Assembly: GCA_949152475.1 (NCBI GenBank)
Contig: OX424567.1
Coordinates: forward strand, 20,795,402 to 20,859,401
DNA from: Terebella lapidaria
Lineage: Eukaryota > Annelida > Polychaeta > Terebellida > Terebellidae
Length of the DNA: 64,000 bases
Direction: 5' to 3'
Both the position numbers and the translations under genes were made by a program. This document shows positions 53,840 through 64,000 of the stretch, piece by piece. Position 1 is the first letter of the stretch. Each line of letters opens with the position of its first letter. The notes under the pieces were generated by a model. That model ran no database searches, was not told the DNA's origin, and was given only the letters and a program-made list of their open reading frames with translations.

Positions 53840-54734
53840 TGTGTCATCATAATTAGCGTACAATAGGAGACTTGTGTTTATTACATGCGGACTCCTGTGC
53901 GGACTCCATGCGGAATCCTCTGTTATATTCATAGAAATGTATCTCAAAATGATACCAGAAGGTTTATTTCGATAAAATCAACAAATTTTACCAACAAATT
54001 TAGGTAAAAAAAAAAGTAAGTATATATGTCACCAACTTGTCTTAAATTTGTGAAACACATTAAGATCAGAGGTTCACAGAAAAAAATAATTTTCGTATTC
54101 AAGAGAAAGCAAGAATTTATTTCTTGGAGTTGCAAAAATTTTCTTTCTCAAGAAAACAGGTCGAAATTTTTTAACATGCAGCAGATCATACAGTTGTCCA
54201 GAATAAATTTCTTATCAGTTATGTAGAAAGTATTCCTGTCAAGAAGAAATATTCGTAGATATTCTCTTCATTTTTCTTCAGAAAGGAAATAAATCTCCTT
54301 TTTCTCCAGGAAATGAGACTGCAATATTGGCCAATGTCGTACATTGTCGTATCGTCATATATTATATTAATCACGATAATATATCACAAAGGTATACATG
54401 TCATAATTAGGAATTTTTCAATACTTAACCTCCAATTTGAGAAGTTTGGTGTGCTACCATAGAACACTGTACTGAGACGAATAGAGTGAGGCAAATTGAC
54501 CTATCCCAAATGTCTCCAAAAGTTGTCTGAGTTTCACAAATTGCATGTATTCCTGTGTGAAATGCCATCCTATTTACAAAATAACCTAATGCAGAATGAA
54601 TAAATTCGGTCAATCCCAAGAATTCCATTTTACACAGTTTGTGAGGACAATGAATATTCGGCAATCGTCGGGTTATTCCGTCAATTCAAATTAACCACTG
54701 AAGACTGCTCGCTCGCACGTGCGTGTCATGGCAA
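53840..54734. other. No feature recognised
   Basis: AT-rich DNA with a small repeat of GCGGACTCC near 53887-53920. No gene supported. Confidence 0.3.
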
Positions 54735-56095
54735 CACTATGGAATTCTGGTGCGGCCACGACTTGCGAGTGGCGACATGCCAGTTGCGAGTTATGTGTTG
54801 CGACTTGCGTGATGTGACTTGCGTGACGCGCCACGACTTGCGACATGCGTCTTCCAAGTTGCGATATGTGACCATGGTGGCATGCGTTATACAACATGCG
54901 TGATGCGAGTTGCCTGTTGCGAGTTCCGAGTAAGCGAGTTGTGGACTGGGTGTTGAAATTCAAGATTTCTAGCGGTTTTAGAAAAGAAATATCTTCTTTT
55001 TTTTTTGGCGTCCACGATCGGAACAGACCGAGGAACAGACGTTGTTGGCTTTGAACTATGGAATTCCGGTGCATCCACGACATGCAAGTGGCGACTTGCG
55101 TGTTGCGAGTTGTGTGTTGCGACTTGCGTGATACGAAAATCCCGAAAATTCTGCAATGCCTTCGGGTTAACCTGATCACGAGTTTTCCGATTACTTTAGG
55201 GTGGAAAATATGGGGTACATTGTGATATGGAAGAACTTGATCAATGTAAAGAACATTCTTGTGAATTTATGCCAATGGTTGCAATGATGACTATATACTG
55301 AAATGCTTTTCTGATGCGATCTTGGAAAATGTGGGACATATATACCTGTAGGCCTGTGCTAGTTTGCATCAATCTCAAATTGGGAATATATTGCAGTTAT
55401 TGAAATATAGTAGGCCTACAATGATAATAGCGAGCGCGGTAGTATAAAAACCCATATTGGCCCAGACCCCATTATGGTATATTAAATTTTCCCCCACATA
55501 TTTCAGACACTTGCAACTATATTTCAATGCTCAAAAGTGATTGACAAGAATCAAGTCATAAAAAGATATCTGAAGTAATTTTAGTGAATCATTGTGGCAG
55601 TGTCACAGGCTGTGTCACTCTTACAATACATTTATATAATACAATAGATATTATATAAAAACAATTCAATTACCGGTGATGTAGATTTTATTTTTCACCA
55701 AGCATACTGTAGGCAGCATGCATCTAATATCAAAATAGCACAGAAACCTCAACACCGCCGATTACAATACGCAACTCACAACACTACACTCGCAATACGC
55801 AACTCACAACACTACACTCGCAACACGCAACTCATAAGAGGCGCCACGCAAGTCCCAACACGCAACTCGCAACACACAAGTCACCACTCGCAAGTCGTCA
55901 ATGCACCGGAATTCCATGCATACTGGAAGATCCGAGTCTAGTTTGTTCAAAGCCAACAGCGTCTGTTCCTCGGTCTGTTCCGATCATGGACGCCAAAAAA
56001 AAGGGTTATTTCTTTTCTAAAACCACTAGGTATCCTAAATTTCAACACCCAGCCTACAACTCGCTTACTCGGAACTCGCAACAGGCAACTCGGAA
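54735..56095. mobile_element. Foldback element of GCGACTTGCG/GCGAGTTGCG units
   Basis: A left arm (about 54905-55140) and inverted right arm (about 55795-56093) pair over roughly 240-300 bp. Shared blocks include TGCGAGTTCCGAGTAAGCGA, GGTTTTAGAAAAGAAAT, TTTTTTTTGGCGTCCA, CGGAACAGACCGAGGAACAG and GTTGGCTTTGAAC. The arms are flanked and interrupted by decamer arrays alternating GCGACTTGCG, GTGTTGCGAG and TGCGTGATGC, plus an extra array at 54740-54905. No transposase. Exact ends and target duplication not defined. Confidence 0.75.
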
Positions 56096-56109
56096 AATTT
56101 ATGAAAAGG

Positions 56110-57160
56110 TCCATTTTCTTTTTGTTGATTTTCATTTTGTATTGTTGACATGTTGACATTTGAAGATCTTCCTCAAGAAGTGTTTTGTAGTCTGTTTCTT
56201 TTGATGTTTACAAGAGCCTCAGTTTGAAGGGGATCTTTCACCAGCATTCCCTGATTGTTTTAGTTTTATGGTCGGGGTATCACGTAGCTTATACATGATC
56301 TCTCATTTCAGATTGGGTTATGATACTTCTACCACAGACAGTCTGGACAGTTTGTGTCACGGTTTGCTTTCGTATTCAATGAAAAAGTATCACAAATGTA
56401 TTATTACCAAAATGTTAAATGCATGCATATATACTGTGTTTGTCCCAATAGTAGTACGGCGTGCCAAAGTAGGGCCTTTTGCAGGAATGAGGTGAAATTT
56501 GAGGTCAAATTTAAGAAAATCATCGAATAATATACTGTAGCCTTCAATCCCCTTGATTATGATTCAAATAACATAAATATGTGGATTGGAATACTCTAAG
56601 TGTTTATTAGAAAGATATGAAGTGAAATACAAGGTTACAAAAATCGAACATTTTTGGAGGATTATTAGGGCACGTGCCACTATTAGGAAAAATACGGTAT
56701 GTCCCCTCTTAGGGTAAGATGCTCTATCTTCAAAAGCAGACAAATGAATGAAAGTCATGAATAAATAAGATCTAAAATCTACAATAACAGAACAATGTCG
56801 GATGTAATGATATTTTCTAGTTTTAAGAAAATACTAGTGATCACATGACCAGTCACATGACTACTCTGAATGGAGGAAGACAATATGGCCGCTGTAGGTC
56901 TCAAAATATGGCATATTTGCTGGATGTGGGGTGTGAAAACTTATTCAGATCAGGGGGGCACTATTTCTGAGGAGGTCAATTGTAAGAATAGCCATGAAAA
57001 CGATATTGCCACTGTGCAATTTGCATATTATATAACTTTATCAAACTCTCAGTTTCAGTATCTAGCATTAGCAATATAGAGTCATGTAAATGCCCAATTA
57101 AATCGGCCTCTGTATCTAGACAAAATGCTTGCAGATACAGCTTGGGTTTGCATCCAGATA
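56110..57160. other. No feature recognised
   Basis: AT-rich DNA with no supported gene. Confidence 0.3.
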
Positions 57161-57168
57161 CAATTAGA

Positions 57169-58952
57169 GGTAAAAGTATAGTATAGCGGGCCAGATTCAA
57201 TTCTTTAATGGGACCACATTTTTTGCTATATAGGGCAAAAATGTGGTCCCACTGAATAAGAAGAGTCTCTTCTACCATAAAAACAGGCATACATCAATGA
57301 GGATTTATTATAAGTATGCTATTCACTCCGTTTTCTGCAAGCATTTCCATCAACTGTTCTGAGTCCAAACTTCCCTCCATTTTGATGTGACGTCATCAAA
57401 ACTTGTGCAGAATTATTTCAGAAAGAGGCATATCATGACATCATTCATATGACGTCACAGGGGATGCCCCTGGATTCTTTATATTGATTGTTGTGACATG
57501 AAATAAAACGGAATGAATCTAATATTTATAAGACATTAGTTTTAAATTCTTTGATGTGATTCATTCCGTGTATCTGCTTTGAACTGGACCACATTCAGAA
57601 ATAGATTCTATACATGTGAAGGAAAGGAATGAAAACAATATTCAAGACAATTGTTTTATGTCCAATGTAGGATAATAAATGTTATTCATTCTGTGTATCT
57701 GCCAAAATTGAGACAATTCCCAGCCTTTTATTCCGCCTAAAATATGTGTTCTAGTTTATTTTTATGTTGGACCACATTTTCAGTTATAGGAAAAAAATGT
57801 GGTCCCATTTATTTTATTTGAATAAAAATTAATGGGACCACATTTTTGTCTATAAGCAATAATGTTGTCGAGAAAGATTATGTTTTATGTTGGACCACAT
57901 TTTTGGCTTTAGGCAAAAATGTGGTCCCATTGAAAACTGTTATTGGAATATAATGTATTGGGACCACATTTTTTACTATAGACAAAAAATGTGGTCCCAT
58001 TATTTTTTTTCAATACTGAATGAAAGTAATATATAAAGACAATTGATGTTGGACCACATTTTTGGCTATAGGCAAAAATGTGGTCCCATTGTAAACTTAT
58101 ATTGGAATATATATTATTGGGACCACATTTTTGGCTATAGGCAAAAAATGTGGTCCCATTGTTTTTTCGATACTGAATGAATATAATATTATTCAGTTGT
58201 ACAACATTTTTTGCCTATTTTAGGCTAGAAATGTGATGTTGAAAATTGCGTTTGGCCCACATTTTTCACCTATTTAATGCTAAAATTGTGGTCCCATTAA
58301 TTTGAAATAAAAAGTAATGGGACTATACATTTTTAGTTATAGGGAAAAATGTGGTCCCAGTAATCAATCCCAATACTGAATGAACATACATGTTATCTCC
58401 AAAAAACAATATCTGTTGGACCACATTTTTGCATATATCCAAAATGTGGTCCCATTAATTTTATTGGAAGAAAGTAATGGGACCACATTTTTTAGATAGA
58501 GGGAAAAAATGTGGTCCCAGTAATTAATTTCAATACAGAGTGAAGGTAATCTCCAAAAGACAATTGCACTTGGACCACATTTTTCATATCCCCAAAAATG
58601 TGGTCCAAATTATAGTTTCAAGCCACATTCTCGTGAGGGGAAATCTCTGGGGTATCCCTTTTTTCCTAATTTTGCCGCCAGGGAGCGATCTGGACAGTCA
58701 ACACAAAAGTGACGTCATCAATGTGCGTGCACACACAAAAATGTCTGCAAAAAGACTTGTAAACTTTTCATTGAACATCGAGTGAAAAAAGGCATTGAAT
58801 TTCATTTTTTGGTCCTCATATAAGAACAAAAACATATCCAAATTGAAGACAAGAATGTTTTCTTTCATTTGGGACCACATTTTCGCCCTATATAGGGGAA
58901 AATGTGGTCCCAATAATGAATTGAATGTGGCCCGCTATACTATACTTTTACC
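57169..58952. mobile_element. TIR element composed of GGACCACATTTTT hairpins
   Basis: Terminal inverted repeats start GGTAAAAGTATAGTATAGCG at 57169, with the reverse complement ending at 58952; similarity runs about 85 bp. The flanking CAATTAGA at 57161-57168 and 58953-58960 is a perfect 8-bp target duplication. The interior carries about 26 half-sites of GGGACCACATTTTT or its reverse complement, mostly paired as head-to-head hairpins with loops like GGCTATAGGC, roughly 13 in all. No transposase. A start with GG and an 8-bp duplication would fit Merlin-like or MULE-like groups better than hAT, but this is not decided. Confidence 0.85.
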
Positions 58953-58960
58953 CAATTAGA

Positions 58961-59374
58961 TATGGGACGCCCTATGTGGTACATCTCTCGGGGACCGTGA
59001 ACTTGACCTCAAATGACAGGAATGAATTTGAGTGATGAATCCAAAGGTCACGTCCACAACGAAATGTTTAAGTTGACCTCTGCATACGAAACGACCGCTG
59101 TTAGAGCTTGGATGCCAGAACTTTCGATGGTCTCGTACTTGGCTACAGATGATCTTGAGTGGTAAATCCGAAGGTCATATCTGATCATAGATGTGTAGAT
59201 TGGACTCCGTATACCAGATGGCTGTACATTGAGCCTAGTTCTGTGACACGAACATATATACACGTACAACTCTAGTATGGCGGATCTTTTTGTGACCTCG
59301 AACTTGACCTTAGAGCACCTCTGATCGGCAACGTGTAATATAGCCGCTGCAGACAAGACGCTTGTAGATATCGC
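58961..59374. other. No gene recognised
   Basis: Contains TGACCT/AGGTCA half-sites resembling the neighbouring element, but no clear units. Confidence 0.35.
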
Positions 59375-59410
59375 CAAAGAGTATAGGACAGTCCTGTCCT
59401 ATACTCTTTG
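59375..59410. repeat. Perfect 36-bp hairpin
   Basis: CAAAGAGTATAGGACAG (59375-59391), a 2-base spacer TC, then its exact reverse complement (59394-59410). It lies about 40 bp left of the palindromic element. Confidence 0.9.
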
Positions 59411-60441
59411 ATAACGACTATACTCTGATTTTTCTGGCTCGTTTACACTGTTTTTAGGTAACCGAACCTTTGGTCCGATAACCTATTGCCGTGGCGTTGC
59501 GTCCGTCCATCGTCCGTAGTCCGTCGTCCATTCACATTTATATCTTTAAAGTTTATGGTCGAATTTTGCACAAAAAAAAAATACCTAAAAATATTTCCAG
59601 GAAAGGTTTTTTTTAGTTTTTTTTATTTTTTTCGCATTTTTTCAAAATGGCGTCCGTTATGGACGAAAAATGTCTGATTTTGGACTTTGGCGGCCATTTT
59701 CTCAAAATCTGTTTAGTAACTTTTTTTTCTTTTTGATGCATAACACTCCTCATATGTACTCATGTGATGTGTATAAGTTTCATTGCGCTTGAATGGCTCG
59801 AAGTGGGGCATTTGGCCCAAACTTGGCCCAAATAGGACTTTCCCATGTTAAATTCTCCTATGCTTTATAATGAGACACATTATGCCTAATATCTCACAGA
59901 ATATTGCGATTAGAGACTAGGAATCAATTGTGGACATATAGGAAATGATATATGCTGAATATTGTCTTGACCTTGAATTTGACCTTTGACCTCATTTTTA
60001 AGGTCAGAGCAGAAAATGGCTGAAATCTCGCTTATGATCGACTTCACAGCTTACAAATCAATTGGGGACACATAGGAAATGACATATGCTGAATATTGTC
60101 ATGTCCTTGAACTTGACCTTTAACCTCATTTTCACGGTCAGAGCATAAATGGCTAATATCTCGCTAATTATCGACTTTACAGATTAGGAATCAATTGTGT
60201 ACATATAGGAAATGATACGTACTGAATCTTATCATGACTTCGAACTTGACCGTCGACCTCATTTTCAAAGTCAGAGCATAAAATGGCTAATATCGCGCTT
60301 ATTATCAAATTTACAGCTTAATAATCAATTGTGAACGTATAGTAAACGATATATGCGCATCAAATGGCTAATATCTCGTTAAAATGGCTAATATCTTGTT
60401 TATTATCAACTTTACAGCTTAATAATCAATTGTGAACATAT

Positions 60442-61495
60442 TGTAACGGTTTTGGGGTGTTCCCAATCGTTCCGCAAGGTATTTCGTAGAACTATTTCGT
60501 GATATTACGGTCGAATAACAGTTCATTAAAATGTATATGTGTTTAACAGTTCATACGGTTTCATAATGGTGGTAATAGAGAGGTGTTCCGGCTTAGAACT
60601 TAGAATAATTTTTAGACGGTTCAGACGGAACCGCCGGACACCCTCGCGGTTGAGCCGGAGACCCAAAAACGTCAAACTACGTAATTTCCGAAGGTCATGT
60701 GATCAGCCTCATTTTCGGTTTAAAAGGTGACGTGGCAGCCACTGATTGGTTCTAACATGTTTTTGGAAATTCCGGAAAAATCAGTGTTTTGTCTGTCTGT
60801 GACGTCACAATCGGTTGGTCACGTGACACTGGGTCTGAGGTCTATAGAAGCCCTCGCTCCGGCGAGGATCACTGAAGTTGGTGTCCTGACGTCGACCTGT
60901 TCAGACCCTTCTTCCAGAGTAGAGTACTCCTGGATCTCCGGCTTAGGTCAGGCAGATGATTACAATTTATGTCTTCCGACTGTACACTTAGAAAATAAAC
61001 TTGAAAACATCATCCGGATTATTTTTCCGTGTTCCTGAAGAAACTTGGAGAATGATAAAGTAATAGTAATCGGAGAGTAATATGGAGAAAAGATATACAA
61101 GTTAACAGTCGGTTAAGATAAAGCTGATAACGTCTGAGGGTGATCCAGAACCCAGATCATCAGAGAAGAGTACGGAGACGGAATCAACGGAGCAGTTGAA
61201 GAGGCGGAATCAACGGAGCAGTTGCAGAGACGATACCTGACGGAGCAGTTGCAGAGACGGAATTAACGGGGCAGTTGCAGAGACGGAAACGATGGAGCAG
61301 TTGCAGAGGCGGTACCTGACGGAGCAGTTGACTTTCAATCTAACTTTCAGATACAGTTGCAGACTGCAGTCGGAAACGGTTGGAGGTCCATTCCAGACCA
61401 AGCTACCAACCCTCAGAGACTTCTAGCCGTATTAACCGTGTAGCAAGCAGTCCCGCATTTTCCGTCAACTCCGGTTGACCCCCAGATCCGTTACA
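60442..61495 (+). mobile_element. Solo LTR, 1054 bp, inserted in palindromic element
   Basis: Ends TGTAACGG...CCGTTACA with 4-bp target duplication ATAT (60438-60441 and 61496-61499). The host repeat unit is interrupted and resumes exactly (compare the uninterrupted GTATAGTAAACGATATATG at 60336). It contains a TATA-like TCTATAGAA near 60840 and AATAAA near 60991. No internal coding region, consistent with LTR-LTR recombination. A fossil. Confidence 0.75.
61180..61330 (+). repeat. Minisatellite inside solo LTR
   Basis: About six copies of GGAGCAGTTGCAGAGACGG with variable spacers giving periods near 27 bp. Confidence 0.75.
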
Positions 61496-62027
61496 ATATA
61501 GTAAACGATATATGTTGACTAGTGTCATGACCTTTGACCTCATTTTCAAGGTCAAAGCACAAAATGGCTAATATCTCGCTTATTAACGACCTTACAGCTT
61601 TGCAATCAATTGAGCACATGATATACTTAATATTGTCTTGACCTTGAATTTGACCTTTGACTTCATTTTCAAGACCAAAGAACAAAATGACTGATATACC
61701 GCTTATTATCGACTTTGCAGCTTGGGATTCAATAGTGAACATATGGGAAAAGATATATGCTGAATGTTGTCATGACCTTGAATTTGACCTTTGACCTCAC
61801 TTTCAAGGTCAGAGCACAAAATGGCTAATATCTTGCTTATTGTCGATTTTGCAGCTTAGGAATCAAATGTGGACATGAAATGATATATGCTGAATATTCT
61901 TCTGACCTTGAATTTGACCTTTGACCTTGTTTTCAGGGTCACGGGACTAAATGACTAATATCTAAGATGTAAAACATTATCCGGTAACTTTCTTAGCCCT
62001 TGGGCTAATTTTTGCTGATCTCTTTGC

Positions 62028-62462
62028 GATGCTGAATGGTATCGTTTTGTACCTTGGCGTACTTCACATGGGAGTCAAACGGCAATTTCATACAAAAAGT
62101 TGACAATCTAGACCCAACGTTAAATTTAGCCCTCGTCTAATTTATTGGTCCGCACACAATTTTGTGCTCGGTTTCGTTGTGGTGCAATATATTTCGAAAT
62201 ATATATGTTTGTGTATAATACACCCCAAAGTGTCTTCTGGTCCAAAATTACAATACCAGTAATACTTCGAATCCCAATGGACGTAAAGAGAACCATGCTC
62301 AGATTATCGAGATCCCGTTTGGGCTGAATTTCAACATTGGGGTAGATAGGCAACTTCAATTTTTGTGATAGTCTGAAATTTGACAGAAAAGTGCCGTTTG
62401 ACACCCAGGTGATTCGAAGTGTGCCAAGTTATAGAACGATACCATTTAGTATCACAAAATAT
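62028..62462. repeat. Nested inverted pair at palindrome axis
   Basis: GATGCTGAATGGTATCGTT...GTCAAACGGCA at 62028-62100 reappears inverted at about 62390-62462, with weaker similarity continuing inward. The midpoint coincides with the axis expected for the whole palindromic element once the solo LTR is discounted. Confidence 0.65.
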
Positions 62463-63785
62463 CGTCAGAAACCGGTGTAAACAAGTCAGAAACATAGCAC
62501 CAAGGTGCGCTGTAGCTTACCGGCAATCATGAGAATCACAACATATAAATTGTCACACTGATGTTAAAATCTATTGTTAAAACATGTTTGTAATTGTTGC
62601 TAGAAACACATTTTCTGTATGGACTATAATACGAAATCAAGTTACATTTTCTTCGTTAAAACTTATACACATCACAAAGGTACATAGGGAGAATCTTATG
62701 TATTTCCAGGGAAATTGTCTGAATAGATTTTGAGAAAATGGCCGCCAAAGACAAAAATCATTGTTTCCTTCGACAATCAAAACGTCGTTTTGGCCTTCCA
62801 AGACCATATCCAAGATCACCATTCGAACCGCCATATATGATTTCCCATTTAAATGTGCCAATACTTAGGCTCTATCTTGGAGTTCATAATTGATTCCTAA
62901 GCTGTAAAGTCGATAAGAAGCGAGATATTAGCCCTTTTGTCCTGTGACCTTGAAAATGAGGTCAAAGGTCAAATTCAAGGTCATCAGAATATTTGGCATA
63001 CATCATTTCCTACATGTCCACAATGGGGTTCCTGTTTGCCACCAGGATCGCCACCATGTAATTCGGGTATAGATAAATCATAGAAACAGTCTACTGTGCC
63101 AAAGACGTACAGAAACGTCATAATGGTAAATTAAATTTTGTCATGTTCGATTTTGCATAATGCAGACAATGGACATGACGTTTTTTGTACTTCTTGGGCA
63201 TAATAGACTGTTTTAGAGCCCCAAAAGCACATGGCATCAGCAGGTACCCCATTGATTCCTAAGCTGTAAAGTCGATGATAAGCGAGATATAAGACATTTT
63301 GTGCTCTGACCTTGAAACTGAGGTCAAAGGTCAAATTCAAGGTCACGAGAATATTCAGCATATATCATTTCATATCATGTCCACAATTGATTCCTAGTCT
63401 CTAATCTCAATATTAAGTGAGATATTAGGCCTAACGTGTCCCATTATAAAGCATAGGAGAATTTAACATGGGAAAGTCCCATTTGGGCCGAGTTTGGGCC
63501 AAAATGGCCCACTTTGAGCGATTCAAGGGCAACGAAACATATACAAGTCACTGGAGTATATATGAGGAGTTTTATGCATTAATAAGAAAAAAAAGTTACT
63601 GAACAGATTTTGAGAAAACGGCCATCAAAGTCCATAATTGGCCATTTTTCGTCAAAAATGGCCGCCATTTTGAAATATTAGCGAAAATATAAAAAAAATA
63701 CCTCCTACTTGAAATATTTTTAAGCATTTTTGTGCAAAATTTCAGAAAAATTTGCCCGTAAACAAAAAAAAAATAAAAAATGTGG

Positions 63786-63786
63786 A

Positions 63787-63822
<36 letters not shown>

Positions 63823-63846
63823 ACGACGACGAGGACGACGACGTAC
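63786..63846. repeat. (ACG)n trinucleotide repeat
   Basis: A GACGAC run with a few interruptions near the right end of the palindromic element. The left arm at the equivalent place has CGTCCGT-type sequence without the expansion. Confidence 0.9.
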
Positions 63847-63884
63847 GACGGACGCAACGCCATAGGTCAGCTAACCTAAATATG

Positions 63885-64000
63885 ATAGGCTCCAAGGAAT
63901 TTTCCAAAACTTCCATAATCACTGAAAAGTACACTGCTGGATGAAATTGCAAAGATTCACAAATATTCTCTGATCCACATCCAAATAACAACTTTCGAAC
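63885..64000 (+). repeat. Dispersed repeat R, copy 2 (cut by window end)
   Basis: Same orientation as 17785-17901, with very few differences. It begins immediately right of the palindromic element and runs off the window. Confidence 0.8.

Larger units (their letters stand above)
59453..63880. mobile_element. Large palindromic element with AGGTCA-type repeat units
   Basis: The ends are inverted: TTTAGGTAACC...TGGCGTTGCGTCCGTC at left and its counterpart ending CTAACCTAAA at 63880. Long arms (about 59453-59950 and 63375-63880) share GCCATTTTCTCAAAATCTGT, TGGCCCAA, AGGACTTTCCCATGTTAAAT and CTCCTATGCTTTATAATG. Inside, units of about 130-150 bp (TAATATCTCGCTTATTATCG, then TGACCTTGAATTTGACC, then TTTGACCTCATTTTCAAGGT) are direct on the left (59940-60440, 61500-61960) and inverted on the right (62890-63020, 63240-63370). 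A nested inverted pair (62028-62150 and 62310-62462) marks the axis near 62.2 kb. Split by a solo LTR. No ORF. Confidence 0.75.

Noticed and set aside
57169-58952. Array of Rho-independent terminators or riboswitches
   Set aside because: The hairpins belong to a transposon-like unit with TIRs and target duplication in a eukaryotic genome.

Overview
This is animal nuclear DNA, probably from a marine invertebrate. The evidence is a spliced aquaporin gene with GT-AG introns, Ty3/Gypsy retrotransposons, a tRNA-headed SINE, hAT and Tc1-like ends, and several large foldback elements. I cannot name the phylum from sequence alone. Almost everything outside the aquaporin is repeat or mobile DNA; no operons or prokaryotic genes are present.

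Layout. 1-5.4 kb: mostly unassigned, with a plausible poly(A) site of an upstream gene at 1.12 kb. 5.4-9.7 kb: two copies of a duplicated segment, the second split by a 2.76-kb TIR transposon (6638-9394) full of TGACGTCA arrays. 9.95-10.26 kb: a tRNA-Thr-headed SINE. 12.58-16.37 kb: a non-autonomous hAT element with a perfect 8-bp target duplication, carrying an 11-copy satellite of about 147 bp. 17.95-31.38 kb: a 13.4-kb Ty3/Gypsy element on the minus strand (LTR-gag-pol-ORF3-LTR) whose LTRs look identical. 32.1-51.6 kb: a five-exon aquaporin gene (257 residues) on the plus strand. Its 15.3-kb third intron holds a foldback element built of TTGAATATTCAA units (36.1-38.0 kb), a probable solo LTR (39.3-39.8 kb) and a second, 10.7-kb Ty3/Gypsy element (40.08-50.82 kb, plus strand, LTRs also identical by eye). 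53-64 kb: a Tc1-type end, a GCGACTTGCG foldback, a TIR element made of GGACCACATTTTT hairpins with an 8-bp target duplication, and a 4.4-kb palindromic element of nuclear-receptor-like repeats split by another solo LTR.

How the parts relate. The aquaporin is the only host gene supported with confidence. Its reading frame and intron phases agree across all five exons despite the intron insertions. The two Ty3/Gypsy elements share a tRNA-His-type primer site, a pol frame at -1 relative to gag, 4-bp target duplications and the same pol domain order. They differ in LTR sequence, in the presence of a third ORF and in compositional signature. The most unusual theme is a set of five unrelated inverted-repeat DNA elements, each built of its own private short motif, often a palindrome or a perfect transcription-factor consensus.
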